64,000 bases of DNA from Podospora pseudoanserina. Its lineage: Eukaryota; Ascomycota; Sordariomycetes; Sordariales; Podosporaceae. Positions 44,712 to 55,860 of this stretch are shown here, in pieces (position 1 is the first letter of the stretch; each line of letters opens with the position of its first letter). The translations under genes were made by a program, and so were the position numbers. A model generated the notes under the pieces. It was not told the DNA's origin, made no database searches, and worked only from the letters and a program-made list of their open reading frames with translations. The stretch spans positions 3,549,001 to 3,613,000 of the forward strand of contig NC_085922.1 in the NCBI RefSeq assembly GCF_035222485.1, in the 5' to 3' direction.

Positions 44712-45264
44712 TCATCACAGGTCAAACACGGCCTACGGGCCCCAAACCGGGACACGATCCCGGATTTCTCTCTGAATCTCTCTCAAGCCGCGTCACTCTT
44801 GCCCATCGTCCTCATTTTGCCGGCTCAGTACTTGTATGTTCAAGATTGCAAATCCATCAGAGAGCAATATCCGCCGCCCGGGGTGTTGGGGAAGTCATTC
44901 TGTTTCAAACATTGGGCTGAGATGGCGAGAGTGAGAATACCCGCTGATGGGCAGGATTGCAACCCAAGGCTTAATATCGGGCAAATTTACCCCACAATCT
45001 CGATACCGTTGCTCGTCGCTGCATGGTAACGTGGGGTCCTATTCTTCCAGAGTGACGCCAAGCAATGCCGGTACTTAACCACTCTTTTCTCCGGTAGATT
45101 GCCCGTTCTGGGGCTGGCAATCCGGGGGTGGCGTATACTTGCGTGTACATGGTGGTGTAAGACATCACTGACCGAGGCGTGTCGTGGCTGTATGGCTGAT
45201 TGAAATCGGTGTTCATATCGACTTTATATGAGAAAAGGGGGCGAGGAAGCATGACTGTGTCAGG

Positions 45265-45270
45265 TATAAA
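45265..45270 (+). promoter_or_regulatory. TATA box of the xylanase gene
   Basis: GGTATAAAAGG 73-78 bp upstream of the xylanase ATG, well placed for a highly expressed, inducible fungal gene. Confidence 0.65.
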
Positions 45271-45342
45271 AGGTTAGTGATAATCCCCTTGAATTGCTGA
45301 TCATCACCACCCCAGTCAAGACACTTGGTTCTCACAGAAAAA

Positions 45343-46065
45343 ATGGTCTCTTTCACCTCCATCTTCACGGCCCTCGCCGCGGCGGCAACCGTTGTTGCCA
45401 GCCCTCTTGAGCTTGCCCTTCGTGGCATCCAGCCTGGTCAGGGCACCCACGACGGCTACTTTTACTCTTACTGGACCGACGGTCAGGGGTCTGTCGACTA
45501 CAACAACGGCCCCCGCGGCTCCTACAAGGTCAGCTGGAGGAACGTTGGCAACTGGGTTGGTGGTAAGGGCTGGAACCCAGGTCCCTCTCGCACCGTCGCC
45601 TACAACGGCACCTGGAACAACTACAACGTCAACAGCTGTATGTGTCTCCTCCTCTCCGACTCTTTCGTTCTCTCTCATGCACTCACTGACATAAACGTAG
45701 ACCTCGCCCTCTACGGCTGGACTGTCAACCCCCTCGTCGAGTACTATATTGTGGAGGCCTACGGCACCTACAACCCCTCGGCCGGCACGACCAAGTTCCG
45801 CACTCTCCAGTCCGATGGCGGCACCTACGACGTCTATCGCACCCGCCGTGTGAACCAGCCTTCCATCCAGGGTACTGCTACCTTTGACCAGTACTGGTCT
45901 GTCCGCCAGGTCAAGCGCGTCGGCGGCACCATCTCTGTGCAGAACCACTTCGACGCCTGGACTGCTTCCGGGCTGAAGCTCGGCAGCTGGAACTACATGA
46001 TCATGGCGACTGAAGGTTATGGCAGCACCGGCTCGGCTGAGATTGAAGTGAGAGAGGTACGCTAA
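45343..46065 (+). CDS. GH11 endo-1,4-beta-xylanase
   Basis: Cuts xylan; secreted. Exons 45343-45637 and 45701-46065 give 219 aa. Signal peptide [20 protein letters not shown], then a short prosequence and the beta-jelly-roll. GH11 signatures: [11 protein letters not shown] at the start, the thumb-side strand [15 protein letters not shown], and both catalytic glutamates, in [10 protein letters not shown] (nucleophile) and [14 protein letters not shown] (acid/base). There is no cellulose-binding module, so it is a single-domain xylanase of normal size. The intron is 63 nt (GTATGT donor, CACTGAC branch, GTAG acceptor) and has no in-frame stop, so an unspliced reading would insert 21 residues just before the LALYGW strand. 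Confidence 0.96.
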   Translation: MVSFTSIFTALAAAATVVASPLELALRGIQPGQGTHDGYFYSYWTDGQGSVDYNNGPRGSYKVSWRNVGNWVGGKGWNPGPSRTVAYNGTWNNYNVNSCMCLLLSDSFVLSHALTDINVDLALYGWTVNPLVEYYIVEAYGTYNPSAGTTKFRTLQSDGGTYDVYRTRRVNQPSIQGTATFDQYWSVRQVKRVGGTISVQNHFDAWTASGLKLGSWNYMIMATEGYGSTGSAEIEVREVR

Positions 46066-46590
46066 GTGGTTGATCTACAGTCATGAGACACACTTGTACA
46101 TACTGGAAGCTTGGGAGGCGGTCAAAGGGCATGATGGTGGTCTGGTGGTGATGATGATGGCTGTGGTACGGGAATAACATCATGTCATGGTCAAGGTGGA
46201 TACAGAAACTGACAAGGCCCCCCCCATCTCTATGTCTATTCTGCCAATTCCGAACTCCATCCAATTACCACCAAACTAGTCCGAATCCTGCACAGGATCT
46301 ACATCGCGATTCATAATCCTGGGGACCTTTGAGGTGATCTGACCAATCACCACCTCGAACTTTTGTTGATTGTTCGCCCACGTTGCATCAACTAACGCAG
46401 ACAGTATTTCTCGCTATTACTCCTTGGCGGTCAATACGATGTCCGTCGGCGTCGAGTTTGGGATCGATCACCCCCTCCTTTCCGCTGTCTCGGAATTGCT
46501 TTTTGATCCTTCGTGCTATCTCTTCCCGGTATTTTTTGGTCAGAGATTCAAGAATCTGATACCCTTTTTATTTATTTTGTTTTACCCACA
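46066..46590. other. Intergenic between xylanase and alpha/beta hydrolase
   Basis: Xylanase 3' region followed by the hydrolase promoter and leader. No gene seen. Confidence 0.35.
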
Positions 46591-47661
46591 ATGGCTGCAA
46601 CAACCACCGTGACGGTACCCCATATGGGCGGTATCAAAGTCGGGTATCGGCTTTCGTCTCCGTCAGGCTCCATCGACAAGACCAAGCCCACGATCGTCCT
46701 CATCAACTCGATGTGCACGACTGTTTCGCTGTTTGATGACCAGTTCTCCAATGAAGAGCTGACTTCGGCCGTGAACCTTTTGGCTATTGAGCCTCTGGGT
46801 CATGGCTCGACTTTTGCTCTCAAGAGGGAAAACTTCACCTACTGGGACACCGCGGAGATGGCGCTTCAGGTTATGGACGCGTTAGGAGTTGAGAAGGCTT
46901 TTGCTTTGGGAACCAGCCAGGGTGGATGGTATGTTTGTTGTTTTATGCTGAGAAGAGAAGGGGGCTAACAACAGTCTGCAGGATGGTTGTACGCATGGCT
47001 TTGCTTGCTCCTGAGCGGGTAAGTTGATGTCTCAATTTCTCCACCAGAGAGTGTTACTAACATGAGCAAGATTCTTGGCCTACTTCCTCTCGGCACATCA
47101 ATGGACTCGGAGTCTGCCTACTCGCGTACTCAAGGGAGCTGGGACCCAGCTGCTGTTCTCACTCCTTTCTTGGAAAAGTGGTCGGTTTCCGAGTCAACCC
47201 CTGACTTTGTTGTTGACGAGCAATGGAGGGGCATGGTCACTGGCCTGGGATTCGGTGCTGCCCCAAAGCCAGAGCTGTTGGCTTTCTGGGATGAGACGCT
47301 GAAGCAGGTCTATGTTGGAGATGAGGGCAGAAAGAAGGTCAGGATGGCCCTGACCAATTTGCTGGAGCGTGACGGTCTCTTGTTGAGATTGCGACACATC
47401 AGGTGCCCTGTTTACTGGTTGCAGGTGAGTTTGCTCTATTGTGATTGCTTTTTCGAGACGGGATGATATCTGACACAAGAACAGGGAGAGCAAGATCCAG
47501 TTTTTGGAGTAAAATTGCCGGCTGAGCACATCAAGTTGTTCACCAGCTCCCCCGAGGCTACCTTGACGCTTGTACCAGGTGGAGGACACTTCTTGAATGC
47601 CACCAGTCCTCGTGAGGTTCAAGAGGCGCTCTTGAGAATGGTGAGCAAGTATTCTGCTTAA
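46591..47661 (+). CDS. Alpha/beta-hydrolase
   Basis: Four exons, 46591-46928, 46982-47018, 47071-47424 and 47485-47661, give 301 aa. The catalytic triad is visible: nucleophile Ser in GTSQGGW, Asp in GEQDPVFG, His in GGGHFLN. The nucleophile elbow is completed across intron 1 (GGW-MVVRMALLAPERILGLL). The oxyanion-hole region is LINSMCTTVSLFDDQF. No signal peptide, so cytosolic. It resembles the 3-oxoadipate-enol-lactonase or hydrolase/acyltransferase branch of the superfamily, but the substrate cannot be told. It stands 323 bp upstream of the SDR gene on the same strand; a shared pathway is possible but not shown. Confidence 0.88.
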
Positions 47662-47983
47662 AAGGCTTGGGTAAATCTCGATTGTCCTTGTGACTACATG
47701 TACAGTACTAGGATGTGGCGACGGACATAATGCCGCAGACACTAGCCCCTGAGGTAAACCAAATAAATCAGGGAACAGCTCTTTTTGTTGTTGTCATTGA
47801 CTCCACCTGTTCGAAGCTTGACCTCTCAGATGTTGTCCTCACTGACCACCCCGCATCAACATGCATCAACGCCACCAACAAGGGTTAATCTCCCGTGGTC
47901 TCATCACAGCGATGACACGACATTCCGCCTCTCACTCAATCAACAAACTCCACAACACTGAATACTCACGCCCTGTTCGGAAC
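47662..47983. other. Intergenic between alpha/beta hydrolase and SDR genes
   Basis: 322 bases. The SDR frame is open back to an ATG at 47861, but that part is not conserved-looking. Confidence 0.35.
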
Positions 47984-48970
47984 ATGTCTGAAGCAAAGAA
48001 CATCATCATCACCGGCGCCTCCGGCCTCGTCGGCCCGCTCCTGGCCTCCCGCCTCCTCAACTCCCCAGAATACCGCCTCGTCCTCACCGACCTCAACCCC
48101 CCCATCCTCCCCCCCAACGTCACCCACCCCTCCAACGCAACCCTCCTCCAGGGCGACATCACCTCCCCTGCCTTCATCACCACCCTCCTCACCGCCGCCC
48201 AGCCCCTCCACGCAATCTTCCTGTTCCACGGCATCATGTCCGCCGGATCGGAAGAAGACTACGACCTCTCCCTCAAAGTAAACGTCGACTCGATCCGCCT
48301 CATCACCGACCAGCTCCGCCTCACCAACCCCGGCTGCCGCGTCATATACGCCTCCTCCCAAGCGGTATTCGGACAGCCCCTACCCCAGGGAAAAATCACC
48401 GACGACGTGCTGCCCACGCCGGAAAGCACCTACGGCTGCCACAAGCTCATGACGGAGTCGTACCTCACCTCGCTGCACAGAAAGGGGTTTTTGGACGTGT
48501 TTATTGCTCGGTTTCCCACCATTAGTGTCAGGCCGGGGAGGCCGACGGCTGCGGCGTCGAGCTTCCTGTCGGGGATTATAAGGGAGCCGATGAGGGGGGT
48601 GGAGTGTGTGGTCCCGATTGAGGACAGGGGTTTCAAGAGCTTTTTGGCTTCGCCGAGGACGATAGCGGAGAATCTGGTTAGGGTTTTGGGGTTGGGGAGT
48701 GGGTGTTTGCCTGTGCATAGGAGGGTGATTCAGTTTCCAGGGGTGAGTGTTTCTGTTCAGGAGATGATGGATGCGTTGGGGAAGTTTGGCGGGGAGGATA
48801 AGTTGGGGTTGGTGAAGGAGGTGCGGGATGAGGGGTTGGAAAGGATTTTGAGGAGCTGGCCGACGGATTTTGACTTGAGCACGGCGGAGAGGTTGGGGTT
48901 GGTGGTTGATGAGGGGCCGGGGGCGGAAGGGATTGTGGGGGAGTATGTGAGGAGTTTGGGGGAGGTGTAA
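47984..48970 (+). CDS. denD: Extended SDR, D-erythronate dehydrogenase-like
   Basis: One exon, 328 aa from ATG 47984 (MSEAKNIIITGASGLVGPLL). This start puts the NAD-binding TGASGLVG loop at residues 10-17, as normal; the ATG at 47861 would add 41 residues of no known type, perhaps a targeting sequence. Other SDR landmarks: DLNPP after the second strand, FHGIMSAGSEEDYDLSLKVNVD, catalytic SS...YGCHK (Tyr-x-x-x-Lys), and a C-terminal RSWPTDFDLSTAERLGL. In bacteria this family (DenD) oxidises D-erythronate in four-carbon acid sugar breakdown; the fungal role is not established. Codon use drifts from C-rich in the first half to G-rich in the second, which is odd within one exon. Confidence 0.88.
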   Translation: MSEAKNIIITGASGLVGPLLASRLLNSPEYRLVLTDLNPPILPPNVTHPSNATLLQGDITSPAFITTLLTAAQPLHAIFLFHGIMSAGSEEDYDLSLKVNVDSIRLITDQLRLTNPGCRVIYASSQAVFGQPLPQGKITDDVLPTPESTYGCHKLMTESYLTSLHRKGFLDVFIARFPTISVRPGRPTAAASSFLSGIIREPMRGVECVVPIEDRGFKSFLASPRTIAENLVRVLGLGSGCLPVHRRVIQFPGVSVSVQEMMDALGKFGGEDKLGLVKEVRDEGLERILRSWPTDFDLSTAERLGLVVDEGPGAEGIVGEYVRSLGEV

Positions 48971-49157
48971 AGAATGAAGAGATCACGTTATGGTCGTAGA
49001 TTGGTGTATATAAAGTATTGCTATCTACCCAAGTCACAGGTTCCTCAAGCTCGTCATGTACCTTGGTAGACAGGTCACGAGATGACAGGTAAAGGAATTT
49101 CCGCCCCCTCGAGGCCACAGTATGCCTATTCATGAGCCCTCTACAGTCCTCTCCCAT

Positions 49158-50088
49158 TCATTTTTCCGGAAGTATCGCCCGATACTTTGCCCACATCTCG
49201 TACATTCGCACGACTTGACCCCTTGTAAACTCGGTCGCGCACTCATCAGAGACATACGACATGTAGTTGTGAACAGGGTCCTTGCCTTCCAAGTGGGGAC
49301 ACGTATTCAGGTCCAGGTGGCAGGTGCCCTTCATCTCCTGGGTGTAATGATGATAATCGAACTTGGGGGTGTCAATAACGCCATCGTCCGGATCTGTTGG
49401 GTCGCACGGGTTCTCAGGATCGCGGACTTCAAACGTGTGCGCGAGTCCGAGCCAGTGGCCTATCTCGTGAACGGCTGCCTTCCCTTGGCTCCAATAACTG
49501 TGTCCACCTCCAGGCACCGTGTTGCTCTTGATGACACAGCCATCGAGCGGCCCACCCATTGACCACGGCAACGTGCAAAATCCGCCTTTAGTAGCATTCT
49601 TCCATGGGACGAAGTAGAGGTTGAGTGTCCTCTGATCGCCTTCATGCAACAACGACTGCATGTCCACCCAATCTTGTGACCCGGGTGTCTCAAACGACCA
49701 GGCTTTTGTCACAAACCAATGATTTTTGGTATGGTTGAAGGTGATACCAGCGGGTGCGAATGAGTCTTTGATCACTTGAACCTGCCGATGGATGTCCTCG
49801 TCCTGTTTGGTTGAGACTTGGTCAGCATACCTTCATAGCTTGTATTAAGTCGTGCATTGTACTTACTGAAAGATAACCATCTTGACGCCTTTTTGAGCGG
49901 GCAACAACATGAACTATGAGTTCGATGGGAGGAGGAAGAAGATATATTTGCCGTCTTCTCATTTCGAGTTGGCTTCTGTCGATGGGTGGTGGGGGAAAGA
50001 GAGTGGCATTCTCGTTGCCACAGGTGAACATTGTCGAGACAGGCGATGACAGTGCAAAGCTGAGGAGGAGGGTATGCGCAAGTTGCAT
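49158..50088 (-). CDS. Secreted M43 (pappalysin-type) metalloprotease
   Basis: Two exons, 50088-49867 and 49802-49158, give 288 aa, the usual size of fungal extracellular M43B proteases. The N-terminus MQLAHTLLLSFALSSPVS is a signal peptide. The zinc site is HEIGHWLGLAHTF near residue 186, an HExxHxxGxxH metzincin motif, followed by the Met-turn NYMSY. Cysteines spread around the site (CDPTDPDDGVIDTP, CHLDLNTCPHL) fit the disulphides of the family. The exon join gives GYLS-DEDIHRQVQVIKDSFAPAGITF, the typical strand and helix of M43. Such proteases are secreted for protein breakdown or host interaction (known). Confidence 0.93.
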
Positions 50089-50547
50089 GGCGATGAGTCT
50101 TGGGCATCAGGGCACCGAGTAGTTTGAGGTATCTGAAGAGGAAGATGGCAAAGAGGAAGAGCGTGAAGCTGTGGTATTTTTGCTCGCAAGAATTGTGCAA
50201 GGCTTTATACCTGCTTCGAAAAATTGAACGAGCGCCATTGTCGAGTTTAGCATTGAGAAGAAAAGCTATCAGGATAGCTTATCAGTGTTTCCCAAAGTCA
50301 ACTTTGATGTGCGTGGAAGTATCACAGTGCTTATATGGTGCAAAGGCGTTGGAGGCTCGGTGGGTGGCCAACCCCACTTAAGTGTGTTTGCTCCCCCGCT
50401 CTTTCGAACCCGATAGCATTTATATAGATAGCAAACCTTCAGCTTCAATCACTTTTTGCACCATCAGCCAGTCATCACACACAGCAGCCTAATGACCCCA
50501 CTGAGAAAACCTTGACGCCTGTACACGAAGTAGTCTGTGTTGTTCAG
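50089..50547. promoter_or_regulatory. Divergent promoter between M43 protease and GH36 gene
   Basis: 459 bases. Two secreted or carbohydrate-related genes point away from each other. No specific site recognised. Confidence 0.35.
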
Positions 50548-53370
50548 ATGGCACTGACCATCACTTGCCATCCCCCACTGGGCGCCATCCACATCCTCGA
50601 GCCTAACCTCTCGCTCGTCTGTCTCAAAGCACAGCCACAAGGCTCGGTTCGATGACTAATATCGTCTCAAACTAGGTTCAATTCGTTGTTGGAGTCCCTC
50701 CCACTGTTAGCGACGTTAGGATCTGGCACAATTGCACGACGACCGGCGAATGGTCTGAATTAGGCCTCACTGAAGTGCGCATCACTCGTCAACTGGACAC
50801 TTGCGAGAACCAAAATGTGTTGACAGCTCCTTAGTCCACGGCCTTCCCTCGACTTGATAATCTCCACGACCGCAAGTATTTCACAGGCGCAATCCTAACC
50901 CTTACTGAGGCATCCGCGTGGATAGGCCTCTTCAAATTCACGGTCAAGCTTCGGGTCAGTAAAGATGCGCCATGGCTCTGGATCAAGGACATTGATGGGA
51001 GTGAAGATGGCGAGGTCGTGCTTCCTGCTACTCACTCCCCAAGTACCAATTTGTCAAGCTACCTGGACGATATCAGTAGAGATATCGTGGTAACCCCAAG
51101 GCAAGCCGTCACCAGCGCGGCAACGCAAACCGTGTGGGAATTAAAAGCCAGTACACCAGCTGCTCAGGGCCAAACCTGCGGTCGTGCATTTTACTCTCTA
51201 GGCAAAGCAATCGATTGCATTCGGTGGCTTGGTATTGTTCGCCACAACGATGCTTGGTTTGGGCCGCGGCATGGCCGAGAGGTTTTTTTACTCAACGAGG
51301 GAGCTGTAATGCTTTCGTTTCTGAGGCGGGATGGGCTGCACGTCGTCATCATAGCCATCAGCGGGATCGACAATCTGTTGACCACGCTTGTTTCAAACGA
51401 GAATGGACAGATTCTGATTTCGTCAAGGAACGATGGACCTGAGCCAGCTCACGCCCGTGTGTTAGTTGCTGTTGACAAGACATGCGAGGAAGCCATTGCT
51501 GCTGCTATGAGGCCAGTCAGGGAATTTGTTCGGGGCCATAGGAGCGGCCCTTTCGCTACGGGCCTACGAAATGCAGGCTCAGCCAGCGTTGGCGAAACAA
51601 CAAGGCTTCAAGCATGGTATGACGGCTTTGCTTACTGCACCTGGAACGGGCTAGGACAATATCTCTCGCCAAGCAAGATTCTCGATGCGCTCACCAGCTT
51701 GGACAAGAAGGGAGTCAAGCTCACAACTCTTATCATTGATGACAACTGGCAGTCTGTTCAGCTTGAGCCTGGAAAATCCGACTTTTACAGGCAGTGGTCT
51801 GACTTTGAGGCAAACAAGGAGCATTTTCCTGGTGGCTTGAAGAGTCTCATCACAGCTATCAGATCAGTGTTTCCCTATATTCAGTTCATTGCCGTTTGGC
51901 ATGGTATTTTTGGTCATTGGGGAGGCATGGCACCTAGTGGAAAAATAGCCAAGGTCTACGCAATGAGAACGTTCAAAAGGCGTGAAGGAATCTTTCTGGG
52001 CGGTGGGGACATGACGACAGTCGATAGGAGCGATACTGAGCGGCTGTTTGATGATTTTTACAGGTCAGAAACTATCTATGAGGCAACACAGCGTCACAGC
52101 TGATGAACAAGCAGGTTTCTGTCTGACGCAGGTGTGGACGCAGTCAAAGTCGACACGCAAAGTTTCCTGGACTACGCAGACCATGCCGACGACAGGCTCG
52201 CCTTGATCACAGCGTACCAGGACGCATGGAGGCTGGCATCCCTCAAATACTTTGGTGGTAGGGCCATCGCTTGTATGGCGCAGATACCACAAACGATGTA
52301 CTACTCGTTCCTGCGAGAAGACCTTCCCAAGCCGATGATGAGGACATCTGACGACTTCTTCCCGGATGACCCAAGGCAGGTCCCTCCATCTGATGGCGCT
52401 CAAATAGGTATGCTGACTCCAAAACCAGCTCCCACTCCTGGCACATTTTCTGCAACGCCCACAACGCCCTTCTCATGCAGCATTTTGACATCCTCCCAGA
52501 CTGGGACATGTTCCAAACACGCCATCAATACTCCCGCTTCCACGCCACAGCACGATGTGTTTCCGGTGGTCCAATTTATATCACTGACACGCCGGGTGAG
52601 CACGACCTCGACCTGATCGAGCAAATGACTGCAAAAGCCCCAGACGGTAGACTCCTCGTGCTTCGAACAGAGAAGCTGGGGAGAACGGTGGGGATGTACA
52701 CCGGGCACTCAGAGACTCAGTTCCTCCAGGTCAGAGCGGAGCATTACCGAGTCGTTATCACGGCAGTGTTTAATCTTGATAATGTGCCGCGAACAAAGCT
52801 AGTCTCGCTGAGTTACTGTGAGCCATCTCTAGCGGGAGATAAAGCGGGCTACTTATTCCGGGTGCACAGCTCTGGAAAACTTCTCAGACACGCTGATGGG
52901 AGTCTGGCCATCATGGAGCTTCACTTCGGGCCGCACGACTGTCACATCATTACCAGATACCCAGTCCGCCGGTTTCAGCAGACTGATGTGGCTGTCTTGG
53001 GACTGTTAGGAAAGATGGCGGGGGCTGCTGCTGTGATGGCAACAACTTATAAAGTTCTGCCAGAAACATCAGAAATCCAGGCAGATCTTGAGTTGAAGGC
53101 GCTGGGGAATCTAGGTGAGAAATGGATTCGTCCGTTGAAGCTACAAAAAGCTGACCCAAATTAACAGGCCTCTACGTGTCTGCCAACAACCGCCCGCTCT
53201 TCGGTCCGGTGAAGGTGATTGTCGGCGGCGGCCCAATGGCCAAAGTCGAGCCTTTAGGATTGGACCCATTTATCCTCGAGTTTGACCTGGAAGGGCTGTG
53301 GCCGGGAGAGAGCCGTTGTGGGAAGGGTAACTCACAGGTGTTAGTCACAGTGATTGTGCCACTGCTTTAA
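50548..53370 (+). CDS. GH36/Sip1-type alpha-galactosidase or raffinose-synthase-like enzyme
   Basis: Six exons, 50548-50616, 50676-50774, 50835-52063, 52115-52375, 52429-53114 and 53168-53370, give 848 aa. The seed-imbibition/raffinose-synthase branch of GH36 is shown by TTLIIDDNWQSV, the nucleophile Asp in GVDAVKVDTQSFLD, the acid/base Asp in MRTSDDFFP, and WHIFCNAHNALLMQHFDILPDWDMF. No signal peptide, so intracellular action is likely. Two introns need care. Intron 2 (50775-50834) ends with an in-frame TAG that is part of its acceptor. Intron 4 (52376-52428) uses a GC donor (AG|GCAGGT) with a CTGAC branch and CCAG acceptor; only this choice restores SSHSWHIFC. With both, the gene is intact. 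The reaction is not known; alpha-galactoside hydrolysis or transfer is the family's range. Confidence 0.86.
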
Positions 53371-53553
53371 TGTGCACGTTGTGGACATGAAAAATAGAGA
53401 TTGGTGCCATGCTGGTTTGAATGGAGACCTTGAAAGAAAACTACTTTGTAAGCCTTTCAAGATGGTTGACTCCCAACTTCATATTTAAATCTAAACGTCC
53501 ATTTATATAAATACAATCGCCTAGAAAAACAGAACTCCGCAGCGTTATATCCA

Positions 53554-54512
53554 TTAACCGGATGCCGCCGGCCTAGCGCGGAGTATGAAATTCTTGAATT
53601 CCCGAAAATCGATAACGACACATTCGTTGCTGTCTGCCTTTTCCGCCGTGATCCAAGCATTTTTCAAGTTTGGTTCATCCCTTGCGAAATAGGCTCTGCA
53701 TTGTTCATTAAAGATGCTTAGCAAGACCAACTGCGCTTCGGCGGCTCTGGTGTAGGCCCAGTCATCTGATGATATTGTGCCCTTGAGCTCGGTAATCCCC
53801 ATTGCATCTGCTCTCTGTAGGTTGATATTGCTTTCGCCCAGAAGGGCTCGGACGCACGACTTCGAGTTTTTTAGCGCCGCTAGGGAGGACTTGAAACGAT
53901 TATCTTTAAGCAAAGCAGCGTCGTCGAGGTAAAGATAATTACTGATGGACAGTACAGTGCGACCCTTTACTATAGATAATTGCCCTTCGACGGCTTCGTG
54001 GTCTTCGCTAATCTTCGGCGGCAGGATATTGGCCTGTAACACTAGATTGGAAATGCTATAGTACAACGAAAGTTGTGGGATCTTGGAGATCACCAGGATA
54101 CCTTAGGTTCTTCAAAAGAAGCCCGCATTTCAATTTCTAAAGTTGAGATGTAAAAGTGGAGAATAGAAACCATACGTACATTTTGAAAGCTTTTCGTCGC
54201 CAACGGGAGCCAAATCCTCATATTGTCAGGGCTACCAAAGCAGTTGTTGATTGTGTGAGCGACTTGGTCTGGAGTTGCAGTGAACCCCCTTTTGGTGACC
54301 CTGACGTCCTTTGGATTCTGCCCTGGCCTGAAAGTTTGAAAGCGAACCCAACATTCGTTGGCTTTCACAACCTCCCAACGTTCTTGCGGATCAAATGGAT
54401 CCAGGAGTGGGCTTTCGTCCATGTTGCCAGTTGACCATCCGATTTCTGAACAAGGAATAGCAGCTACTGCGCTGAAGAAGGCGGCTGCCACAGTCGCTGA
54501 GTGGAAGTGCAT
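53554..54512 (-). CDS. Secreted protein of unknown function
   Basis: Two exons, 54512-54180 and 54081-53554, give 286 aa. Signal peptide MHFHSATVAAAFFSAVAA, cleavage probably before IPCSE. The exon join (SFQN-IPQLSLYY) keeps phase 0 and gives a GTACGT donor. The mature protein has few cysteines and a helical C-terminal half with a repeated NSKSCVRALLGE / YTRAAEAQLVLLSIF pattern. I know no family for it. The position beside secreted enzymes and the signal peptide make it a candidate secreted effector or cell-wall protein. An ATG 13 codons upstream is possible but would hide the signal peptide. Confidence 0.68.
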
Positions 54513-55860
54513 GGTTTGCAGTGTATTCCCGAGAATGAAGAAATGGTTCAAAGAGTTGAAACTTGAGAGAATCCAAATCAGTGCTGTGACTGATGAAAAT
54601 ATGGGAAGAAGCTTGTATAAGGGAAGATACTAAAGTTGGTATTTGAAAAGACTTTGAAGTGTGATTCCAGTTAAACTAGTCATGGCGGAAAGGGAGGGAG
54701 ATGTTCATCTTACTGTGCCTATAGGCTTAGCTTCCTATATTTATTTCGTGGGATGCAAGACTGGGGGAAGATCAATCTCACCCTCCCGACCTTCGTACCT
54801 TGTGGCTGAATAGCCTATAGACAACTGAGCTGCAGACAATTGGTGCTTAGTGGGAAGGTCAAATCACACACAATCGGATGTACAGCTCGGTTCGACGATC
54901 ATGTGGTTTATCTCTGAGGTATAAAGGTCAGGTGGGCTGAGATTGAACCGCTTCAAAGGATCTGATAACTGGCGCAGCATCTGACATCCACTACTTATCC
55001 CTCTATATAATACATCTGTGAAGGCGCGTGGAGAGCACGAGAAGGCAGCGATTATACTAGAGGGCTGAAATCATTTGCTAATCCGTGGGCCGTTGAACCG
55101 AAGAATTCTAAGTGGATGAAGACCGCGTTGGTGATTATATCCAGCGGTCCGCTAGCTTCGTTGCCAATCCAATGGAACCTCGCTGATGCGGTACTATACT
55201 TATTGTACATGGTTGCGAGGTTTTATTACTTAGTCCCGACCGATGCTCCGGCGGATGCGAGGAAGAATGCGAAAAATGTGAGAAATGCTGAATAATAGGA
55301 TCAGGGCCTCATGGCAGCAATGTATTGGTACTTGGGTTTCAGCGGTATTCAGGAGTGTCAGGAGGTCACTCAGCATGTATTCAGCCATCATCCCATCTGT
55401 GTCACGTACTCTTAGCTAGTCAATCAAGCCTTATACCTAGATCTTTTTAGCAAGGAAGAATGCGAAAAAAGTGCCAGGAAGAATGCGGGGAAAATAACGT
55501 GAGGAAAGAAGCCTCGAAGAATGCGAGGAAGGATGCTCTGAACAATGCCCCGAAGGAACAGGTAAAGTGGTGAGATTGAGCCCCCTCAAAATAGTAGTGA
55601 ATCTCGGTCACTGCTTATGTTTTTGAATTCTACTATGAATTGCCGCTGCGTTTTCTTTTCGGAAACGCATAGTGGGATAGTAGTCCAGTATGTCTCGTAA
55701 CTCATTTCATTGATTGCGGTGTGTTTCATTCATTGTGTACTTCTACCTATCTCTCCCTCTTCAACCTCCCATCTTCCTATTCTAAAACCTCTTTTCAAAA
55801 CCTTCATATCAAATATCATACATGTTACGTTTACGGTTGCTCTGTACATAACTTGCAATT
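54513..55860. other. Gene-free 1.3-kb region with degenerate repeats
   Basis: No gene supported. Contains diverged copies of a GAAGAATGCG unit (separate entry). The last 250 bases are the promoter and leader of the SGNH hydrolase. Confidence 0.4.
55258..55562 (+). repeat. Degenerate GAAGAATGCGR repeat cluster
   Basis: At least five diverged copies of a unit like GGAAGAATGCGAGGAA: at 55258-55275, 55453-55470, 55476-55495, 55515-55536 and 55537-55562. Spacing is irregular (about 20 bp within the second group). No open frame runs through it. It looks like a decayed minisatellite. Confidence 0.6.

Larger units (their letters stand above)
43892..45342. other. Intergenic: SET and xylanase promoters
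   Basis: Divergent region of 1.45 kb. Contains a TATA box and a possible xylanase-activator site listed separately. No gene seen. Confidence 0.4.

Noticed and set aside
50676-53370. GH36 gene as a pseudogene with a stop and a frameshift
   Set aside because: Both apparent faults disappear with a 60-nt intron ending at the TAG and a GC-AG intron at 52376-52428.
55453-55562. CRISPR-like spaced repeats
   Set aside because: Units are diverged, spacing is irregular and the host is a eukaryote.
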